48,742 nucleotides of DNA from CAJMNU01 sp905214855 (GTDB lineage: Bacteria; Bacillota; Clostridia; Lachnospirales; Lachnospiraceae), in assembly GCA_937890595.1 (NCBI GenBank), contig CALADM010000029.1:1-48742 (forward strand), written 5' to 3'. Shown in pieces: positions 43,075 to 48,742 of this stretch. The notes below the pieces were generated by a model, which was given only the letters and a program-made list of their open reading frames with translations, was not told the DNA's origin and made no database searches. The translations under genes and the position numbers were made by a program. Numbering within the stretch: the first letter of the stretch is position 1; every line of letters begins with the position of its first letter.

Positions 43075-45264
43075 TTAGGAGCGGATAGGGCTGTAATAAT
43101 AATAAGTTCCAGGTTTTACAGTGTGGGAGACTCCATCAATGATAATCTCTGCGTCTACTGGAGTGGTGATTTCATAGCGCCAAACAGTATCGTGTTGTTT
43201 CCACTTAGATACAATCTCTCCATGGCGAGTATCCAATCTTGCTGTTAGCCAGTCAAGGCGGATATCAGGAGTGGGAGCGATCCTTACTTTTGCATAACCC
43301 GGAGCTTCTTCAAGTGGAGTGATGCCAGCGGCGACGCCATACACCCAATCGGCAACTGAGCCATATGCATAGTGATTATAAGAGTTCATATCACTGCTCC
43401 AGAAATCTCCATTTTCCATGATGCCATCCCAATGTTCCCATATAGTAGTCGCCCCTTTGGTGACAGGATATAACCAAGACGGATATTGACGGCGAAGAAG
43501 CAGTGAGTATGCCAGTTCGCTGTATCCGTATTGACTCAGTACATGAAGAAGGTATGGGGTTCCCACAAAGCCGGTCTGGAGCTTAGTTCCGCAGGAGAGT
43601 ATCATTTGGGCAAGTTGGTCAGCAGCAGCCTGACAGTCAGGAGCAAGATGAAAATGTGCAGCAAGGATACACTCTGTCTGGGTTTCATATCTAGGATACG
43701 TTTTTTGAAATGTTGTTACAATGTTTTTGTATAATTCTTTATAAGAGGACATATCTTTTTGCAGGACAGTTCCGGCTTTGATGAGTAAAGAAGTAGAATG
43801 TGCATAAAAGGCAGAAGCAATAAAATCTTCTCTGCTGGAACCTTTGTAGCTTCCTGAGGGAGTATCCAGTCCAAGCCAGTCTCCATAATGTTCTCCGCCA
43901 GTCCAGAGGTAAGGGGTTGTGGTCGTATGGGTGATAAAATCAACCCATTTTTTCATACATACAAATTGCTGCTGTAGAATCTTGGGATTTCCATATGCAA
44001 GATAGACTTCCCAAGGACAGATCGTAGCTGCGTCTCCCCATGCTGCACTTACAGTGGTGTTTTGTAAAAGATCAGGGATGACAGCTCCAATACAGCCATT
44101 CTCTTTTTGGTCTATAGCCATATCAGCCAGCCACTTTGTAAAAAAGGTTTCTGCATCATAGTTTAGACATGCTGTGCGGACGAATACCTGAGCATCTCCA
44201 GTCCATCCTAACCGTTCATCTCTTTGAGGGCAATCGGTAGGAACATCCAGAAAATTACCTTTTTGTCCCCAAATAATATTGTCAAACAAACGATTGAGAA
44301 GTGGATCAGAGCAACTGAGCCAGCCAGTGCGTTTCATATCAGAATGGACAGCGATGGCTGTGAAATTTTCTAAGGATGCATTCTGGATACCACCCGGAAA
44401 CTGATTTACACGAATGTAGCGGAAACCAAAGAAAGTAAGATGGGGTTTATAGGTCTGCCATCCATCTTGACAGGTGTAGTGGTACAATGCTTTTGCACCA
44501 CGATAATTTTCAGTATAAAAATTGCCTTCTGAATCCATGACTTCAGCATGAGAAAGACTGACTGTATCCCCTGAATGGGCTTTTAGGGAGATTTCCACAT
44601 ATCCGGTGATATTTTGACCAAAATCTATTACGATTTCACCTTTAGGAGTTGTGAAGAGGTTTGCGGCAGCAATACGTTCTTGCTCTTTTACCAATTCGCC
44701 CTGTTGTGGGATCAAGATACCAAAAGGACCATCAAAGCAAATGGCAGGAGTGGATTGAATGGTATAATCTTTGGAGGCATCATAAATTTCGCCATCGTAT
44801 ATTTCTGAAAAACGGACATTACTTTCAGATACATTCCAAGAGTCGTCGGTTTTTACTATCAGGGAAGAGCCATCTTCATAAGTGATCTCCAGTTGGGCAA
44901 TAAGACCGGCAGGATTTTGCTGAAGAGATGCCTGATATGTACAATCAGTAGTCCATCCTGGTAAACGTCCCCGAAACCATCCTTTTCCGACAAGAATTTC
45001 GAGTCGGTTTTTTTTATGAAGCATGGAAGTGACATCGTATGCCTGATATTGCAGTCTCTTATGATAAGATGTCCATCCGGGAGCTAGAATAAAATCACCT
45101 ACTCTTATATTATTTAATTGAGCTTCATAGACACCAAGTGCTGTGATATAAAGGGTGGCAGTTTTGATATCTGTATTTTCCAAAAGCGTAAATTCTTTGG
45201 AAAATAGAGGAGCAATTTCTCCCATGTCAGATAACGGTCTGATCCAATTTGCATTCCATTGCAT
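43075..45264 (-). CDS. Alpha-L-rhamnosidase, GH78 family
   Basis: 729 residues; AGGAGG just upstream of the start. The N-terminal half has beta-sandwich domains (GVYEAQLNNIRVGDFILAPGWTSYHKRLQYQAYDVT, then VIDFGQNITGYVEI), followed by an alpha/alpha6 barrel with DVPTDCPQRDERLGWTGDAQ, where E350 of the DER motif is the likely general acid, and TIWEHWDG. The enzyme removes terminal alpha-L-rhamnose, found in pectin, flavonoid glycosides and bacterial polysaccharides. It lacks a signal peptide and is shorter than many GH78 proteins (which often exceed 850 residues), having fewer N-terminal modules. It diverges from the AraC-type gene next to it, which probably controls it. Confidence 0.93.
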   Translation of the reverse strand: MQWNANWIRPLSDMGEIAPLFSKEFTLLENTDIKTATLYITALGVYEAQLNNIRVGDFILAPGWTSYHKRLQYQAYDVTSMLHKKNRLEILVGKGWFRGRLPGWTTDCTYQASLQQNPAGLIAQLEITYEDGSSLIVKTDDSWNVSESNVRFSEIYDGEIYDASKDYTIQSTPAICFDGPFGILIPQQGELVKEQERIAAANLFTTPKGEIVIDFGQNITGYVEISLKAHSGDTVSLSHAEVMDSEGNFYTENYRGAKALYHYTCQDGWQTYKPHLTFFGFRYIRVNQFPGGIQNASLENFTAIAVHSDMKRTGWLSCSDPLLNRLFDNIIWGQKGNFLDVPTDCPQRDERLGWTGDAQVFVRTACLNYDAETFFTKWLADMAIDQKENGCIGAVIPDLLQNTTVSAAWGDAATICPWEVYLAYGNPKILQQQFVCMKKWVDFITHTTTTPYLWTGGEHYGDWLGLDTPSGSYKGSSREDFIASAFYAHSTSLLIKAGTVLQKDMSSYKELYKNIVTTFQKTYPRYETQTECILAAHFHLAPDCQAAADQLAQMILSCGTKLQTGFVGTPYLLHVLSQYGYSELAYSLLLRRQYPSWLYPVTKGATTIWEHWDGIMENGDFWSSDMNSYNHYAYGSVADWVYGVAAGITPLEEAPGYAKVRIAPTPDIRLDWLTARLDTRHGEIVSKWKQHDTVWRYEITTPVDAEIIIDGVSHTVKPGTYYYYSPIRS

Positions 45265-45361
45265 GAGTTGTGACCTCCTTGAGTTGTGATGAATTGACTA
45301 TTCTCATTCTATAAGCATTGAGAGTAAACGATGAATGATAAAATGAAAATCAATCTTCCTG

Positions 45362-45390
45362 TTGACTTTTATGGTAACAGATATTAAATT
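45362..45390 (+). promoter_or_regulatory. Candidate promoter of the AraC-type gene
   Basis: TTGACT (45362-45367), a 17-base spacer and TAAATT (45385-45390), 40 bases before the start. It lies in the intergenic region shared with the divergent rhamnosidase gene. Confidence 0.5.
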
Positions 45391-45430
45391 GAATAAAAAG
45401 ACCTGATTTTGGCACAAATAGGGGGTAAAG

Positions 45431-46348
45431 ATGATTTATACAAAAAAAGATTATACAATCCATTTAGATGAGGTCGTATTAAATGACAAAGAAAAGGCGG
45501 CGGTGATTGCATATCATCAGGAGGATATTGAGACACATGGACATTCTTTTCTGGAACTTGCTTATATTACAGGAGGAAATGCCAAGCATACCTTAAATGG
45601 AGTATCTGAAAGCGTCAAAAAAGGCGATTATTTTATTGTAGATTATGGGAGTGTCCACAGTTACAGTGGCAGCAGAAAGTTTACACTGATTAATTATGTA
45701 TTTTTACCGGAATTGATCGATGATACATTGGCAGATTGTCGTTCTGTGGATGAGTTGCTGAGGGTCTGCCTGATTCGTTATTACAAGAGATATTTTGTAA
45801 AAAGCCCTGCAAACCGTATATTTCAGGATCAAGATGGGAAAATTTTGAAGATTCTTTTAGATATGCAGGAAGAATATGAAGGAAAGAAAGCTGGTTATAC
45901 AGAGATACTAAGAGGGGGGCTGATGCAGATCTTAATTTTAACAATGCGTAAGATTATGCAGGAAGAGAGAAAGAAACAGTGGGGAGAAAATCTCAGATTA
46001 GGAGAACTTCAAAGTGATGCTGTATTTTTGACAGTTCAATATATAAGGCAGCATTATAGGGAACATGCCATCTTGAAAAAGTTCTGTGAAGAACAGCATT
46101 ATAATCAGCAATACATCAGTAGGAGATTTCGTTATGAAATAGGGTTGACTGTGAGGGAATATATCCAAAAACTGAGGATTGAGAGAAGCTGTGAACTTCT
46201 GGCTGGAAGTGATCTCTCGATTCAGGAGGTCGCACTGGAGTCGGGATATGAGGATATGCAGTTTTTTCATCAGATATTTCGGAGAATGTTAAAAATGACT
46301 CCGAGAGAATATCGAAAAATGGCAGGTGCACTGGAAGGGGACAGATGA
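45431..46348 (+). CDS. AraC-family regulator with cupin sensor domain
   Basis: 305 residues. An N-terminal cupin-like domain (about 15-110; HGHSFLELAYITGGNAKHTLNG, KKGDYFIVDYGSVHSYSG) would bind a sugar. The C-terminal ~100 residues carry two helix-turn-helix units: AILKKFCEEQHYNQQYISRRFRYEIGLTVREYIQKLRI and SIQEVALESGYEDMQFFHQIFRRMLKMTPREYRK. It is divergent from the GH78 rhamnosidase, the usual layout for a local rhamnoside regulator, so rhamnose or a rhamnoside is the natural guess for the inducer. GGGGGT precedes the start. Confidence 0.9.
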   Translation: MIYTKKDYTIHLDEVVLNDKEKAAVIAYHQEDIETHGHSFLELAYITGGNAKHTLNGVSESVKKGDYFIVDYGSVHSYSGSRKFTLINYVFLPELIDDTLADCRSVDELLRVCLIRYYKRYFVKSPANRIFQDQDGKILKILLDMQEEYEGKKAGYTEILRGGLMQILILTMRKIMQEERKKQWGENLRLGELQSDAVFLTVQYIRQHYREHAILKKFCEEQHYNQQYISRRFRYEIGLTVREYIQKLRIERSCELLAGSDLSIQEVALESGYEDMQFFHQIFRRMLKMTPREYRKMAGALEGDR

Positions 46349-46540
46349 GAAACTCGAAAAGCAGTTGCAAGTTTTTTGCGTGAGTATATATAAATACAGC
46401 TAGAGTGGGAAAAGAATCGGAAATAGGGACTATTCTTTTGGATGTTCTGTGTTATAATCGTAAAAATAAAAATAAGGGGAGATAAAAATTAATAGAAAAA
46501 ACAGATAGAAAAGGAAAGTAAAACAGAAAGGCAAGATGGA

Positions 46541-47398
46541 ATGGCACAAAATGTAATTTTATTATTAAAAGAGATGGAATCTCTGCTTCAGATAGGAATT
46601 ATATGTTTTGCTGTAATAGGATTAATTACAGTGGTTTTTGGCATATGGAAATCTGTGCTGAGAAAAAGGGTAAAGAAAACGAGTGAACGTTATCTGGATA
46701 TTTTACAGTTAAATCAGGCATATTCATTTTATGAGGTGCAGAAGAGATTTGAATTTGATAGGGAAGTGAAGTCGAAAGCTCAATTTGACCGCTTTAATTA
46801 TGACCGTTTTTTGGAAGAGAATATAGAGAATTCTGTGGATTCTTTTAGGGAAAGGATAGAAGAAGCACAAGAGAATATCTGTATGCTTTCGGAATATAAT
46901 AGACATTTGAGGAAAATCGCCTCTTTTGCAGATAAGAATAAAGCAAAAGAAAGCAAAGTTCCATACTTATTTTATAAAACAATAGAAAAGAAGATCACAG
47001 AAAAGGCAATCCTTCATCCAGTGACAGAGCTGGATTGTTTGTGTAAGGTAACATATACAAGTCCCAAAGGGAAAAATCATTATACGAATACAAAACTGTA
47101 TTCATTATCAGATCTTGTGCGCCATTATAATATTGTTGTGGATCGTATTGCCATGCGGGAGACAAAAGAGTACCAAAGAAAGAAAATGACAGACTCTCTT
47201 AGGTACGATATTATGAAAAGAGATGGATTTCGGTGTGTATTGTGTGGCAGGACAGCAGCAGATGGGGTGAAACTGCATGTGGATCACATCCTTCCTGTTT
47301 CAAAAGGCGGAAAAACCGAGGTAGATAATCTTAGAACGCTATGTGATGAATGCAATCTGGGAAAAAGTGATAAGTATGATGAGAAAGGTGTAAATTAA
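46541..47398 (+). CDS. Membrane-anchored HNH endonuclease domain protein
   Basis: 285 residues. One membrane helix near the N terminus (about 16-36, IGIICFAVIGLITVVFGIW) precedes a basic, partly coiled-coil region (about 40-130) and a middle domain with LDCLCKVTYTSPKGKNHY. The C terminus is a complete zinc-stabilised HNH nuclease: C232/C235 and C268/C271 flank H246, D248-H249 and N263, with N272 of the CDECN motif. HNH enzymes cut DNA, but a membrane tether is unusual and does not fit a homing or restriction enzyme. No methylase or defence gene is adjacent. Possible roles are uptake or destruction of foreign DNA at the membrane, or RNA/DNA quality control; these are guesses. Confidence 0.8.
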   Translation: MAQNVILLLKEMESLLQIGIICFAVIGLITVVFGIWKSVLRKRVKKTSERYLDILQLNQAYSFYEVQKRFEFDREVKSKAQFDRFNYDRFLEENIENSVDSFRERIEEAQENICMLSEYNRHLRKIASFADKNKAKESKVPYLFYKTIEKKITEKAILHPVTELDCLCKVTYTSPKGKNHYTNTKLYSLSDLVRHYNIVVDRIAMRETKEYQRKKMTDSLRYDIMKRDGFRCVLCGRTAADGVKLHVDHILPVSKGGKTEVDNLRTLCDECNLGKSDKYDEKGVN

Positions 47399-47484
47399 AA
47401 TAGTGTAAACAAAGTAGTTGTTTTTACAGTATATTTCACTTTTGGAGGATAAGACAGCGAAAGGAATGAGTAGGGGATATCAGT

Positions 47485-48441
47485 ATGATAGGATTTGATA
47501 TTGGGGGCACAAAATGTGCAGTGTCTGTTGCAAGAGAAAAAAATGATGGATTGGATATTATTGATAAAAGGATCCTTCCAACAGACCATAAGATTTCTGC
47601 TTATGAGATGATTGACAGGATGTATGAGTGTGCTATAAAAATGGCAGATCATGTGGATGTGATAGGGATCAGTTGTGGAGGTCCTTTGAATACAAAAAAA
47701 GGAATAGTCTTATCTCCACCCAATCTTTCAGGATGGGATCATATTAGGATAGTTGAATATCTTAGAGAAAAATATGGTGCAAGAGCGTATTTAGAAAATG
47801 ATGCCAATGCCTGTGCTGTTGCAGAATGGAAGTTTGGTGCAGGAAGAGGCTGTAATAATATGATATTCTTGACGTTTGGGACAGGGATGGGAGCAGGTCT
47901 GATTTTAAATAGTCAATTGTATTCTGGTACAAACGATATGGCTGGAGAAATTGGTCATATCCGTATGGCTGGATATGGACCTGTCGGATATGGAAAACAG
48001 GGCTCTTTTGAAGGATTTTGTTCAGGAAATGGGTTAGCACAGATTGGACAGATGATAGCGAGAGAAAAATTTCAAATGGGGGAAAAAGTTTCGTTCTGTG
48101 AGGAATCTTCTCAGTTGGATACCATAACAGCAAAAACGATTGCAGAATTTGCAAAACAGGGGTACAAGGACGCATTGGATGTTTATCATATTTGTGGGAA
48201 GATGCTGGGGAAAGGGTTAGCGATATTGATTGACATCCTGAATCCTGAAAAAATTGTTTTAGGCAGTATCTATTGTAGGAGTGAAGAATTATTAAAAAAA
48301 TCAATGGAAGAAGTTTTGAAAAATGAATGTCTTTCGGCTGCATATCGGGCATGTGAGATTGTGCCAGCAGAATTAGGAGAAAAGATTGGCGATTATGCAG
48401 CAATTTCTGTTGGAATATTAGGAGAGGAAAGACGTTTATAA
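47485..48441 (+). CDS. ROK-family sugar kinase-like protein
   Basis: 318 residues. The ATP-binding phosphate loop is FDIGGTKCAV (4-13); the catalytic Asp is D106 in LENDANACAVAEWKFG; the second phosphate motif is LTFGTGMGAGLI. ROK proteins include glucokinases, N-acetylmannosamine kinases and repressors; there is no helix-turn-helix here, so a kinase is expected. The zinc site usual for ROK proteins (CxCGxxGCxE) is altered: V167, Y169 and S174 replace the cysteines, while H158 and E176 are kept. The enzyme may use no zinc. The sugar is unknown. The start follows AGGGGAT. Confidence 0.85.
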   Translation: MIGFDIGGTKCAVSVAREKNDGLDIIDKRILPTDHKISAYEMIDRMYECAIKMADHVDVIGISCGGPLNTKKGIVLSPPNLSGWDHIRIVEYLREKYGARAYLENDANACAVAEWKFGAGRGCNNMIFLTFGTGMGAGLILNSQLYSGTNDMAGEIGHIRMAGYGPVGYGKQGSFEGFCSGNGLAQIGQMIAREKFQMGEKVSFCEESSQLDTITAKTIAEFAKQGYKDALDVYHICGKMLGKGLAILIDILNPEKIVLGSIYCRSEELLKKSMEEVLKNECLSAAYRACEIVPAELGEKIGDYAAISVGILGEERRL

Positions 48442-48742
48442 AAGAATGATTCAAAATAGGATTTTCGTTAAAGATGAAGAAAATCTGTCTGTATGTGGAT
48501 TCTTATCATTCTCTGTGCCATGGGAAAAGTGTGGACTTTTCTAAATTTCAGGAGTTGAAATTTGTTTAGGGAATATGAGATTTTTTATCAAGAAACTGGA
48601 CAAGGACAAGTAGATCATTAAACAGCAGAGAAAAAGCAAGGGGCTGTCGGGAAATGATAGTTCCAAACAGGGGCAGATTTGACTTGTATGAGTCAAACCT
48701 GCCCCTGAAACTTTTCCATAAAAAGAGAAAAAGATGGCTAAC
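48442..48742. other. Right-end region without a gene; palindrome near the edge
   Basis: About 300 bases with no supported gene (a 31-codon frame at 48474 has no ribosome binding site). Near the edge lies a GC-rich palindrome: CAGGGGCAG plus TTTGAC (48668-48676, 48678-48683) pairs with GTCAAA plus CTGCCCCTG (48692-48697, 48699-48707), preceded by GGGGCTGTCGGG (48640-48651). It may be a terminator of whatever lies to the right, or the end of a mobile or repeated element cut by the window edge. Confidence 0.5.

Noticed and set aside
47219..47398. HNH domain as part of an intron-homing or restriction system
   Set aside because: No intron structure, reverse transcriptase, methylase or specificity gene is present in the flanks.
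48474..48569. 31-codon frame MKKICLYVDSYHSLCHGKSV... after the ROK gene
   Set aside because: No ribosome binding site, no recognisable domain and very short; a gene fragment cannot be excluded but is not supported.

Overview
The window looks like a chromosomal segment of a low-GC, Gram-positive gut-type Firmicute, most likely a Lachnospiraceae (Blautia/Mediterraneibacter/Ruminococcus gnavus-like). The reasons are AT-rich spacers with AGGAGG-type ribosome binding sites, two LplA-type sugar-binding lipoproteins with LplB/YtcP-type permeases, a lone MsmX-type ATPase, a CdaR-like/ftsEX/M23/S41 operon, and a secreted protein ending in choline/glucan-binding repeats. The genus cannot be fixed from sequence reading alone. 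I see no prophage, CRISPR array, transposase gene or plasmid function.

Layout. Positions 1-14 are the last bases of a 23S rRNA gene, followed by tRNA-Gly(GCC) and a terminator. From 622 to 16404 runs a glycan-utilisation locus on the + strand: a GH88 unsaturated-uronyl hydrolase, a membrane-bound AraC-type regulator, two near-duplicate solute-binding lipoproteins each with its own promoter and 3' hairpin, two ABC permeases, a LacZ-type GH2 enzyme, a PHP-domain metallo-hydrolase and a 628-residue TIM-barrel enzyme that I place tentatively near GH101/GH129. The hydrolases lack signal peptides, so the system appears to import oligosaccharides and cut them in the cytoplasm. No transport ATPase is encoded in the locus; the MsmX-like ATPase at 29516-30631 is the obvious candidate to power it. 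From 16650 to 22458 come a MoxR/DUF58/DUF4129-like operon, a split ThrE-type amino-acid exporter and a cation-diffusion-facilitator transporter.

Three identical tRNA-Gln(CTG) genes (22591, 22881, 27247), each with its own promoter and terminator, surround a 1314-residue secreted beta-helix protein carrying duplicated carbohydrate-binding-like modules, three Ig-like repeats and C-terminal cell-wall/choline-binding repeats. Housekeeping genes follow: an acyl-ACP thioesterase, a CvfB-like S1 protein, the MsmX ATPase, and an envelope operon of a CdaR-like regulator, FtsE, FtsX, a coiled-coil M23 peptidase and an S41 peptidase, then a MATE transporter. On the - strand lie a phospholipase-D-type protein and a threonine-aldolase-like PLP enzyme.

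A second sugar island (41104-46348) holds an uncharacterised alpha/alpha-toroid-like protein, a GH78 alpha-L-rhamnosidase (- strand) and a divergent cupin/AraC regulator. The right end carries a membrane-anchored HNH nuclease, a ROK-family protein lacking the usual zinc cysteines, and a strong GC-rich palindrome at the window edge. The points most worth following are the GH101/GH129-like enzyme and its operon, the covarying hairpins behind the twin binding proteins, the tRNA-Gln triplication, and the membrane-tethered HNH protein.
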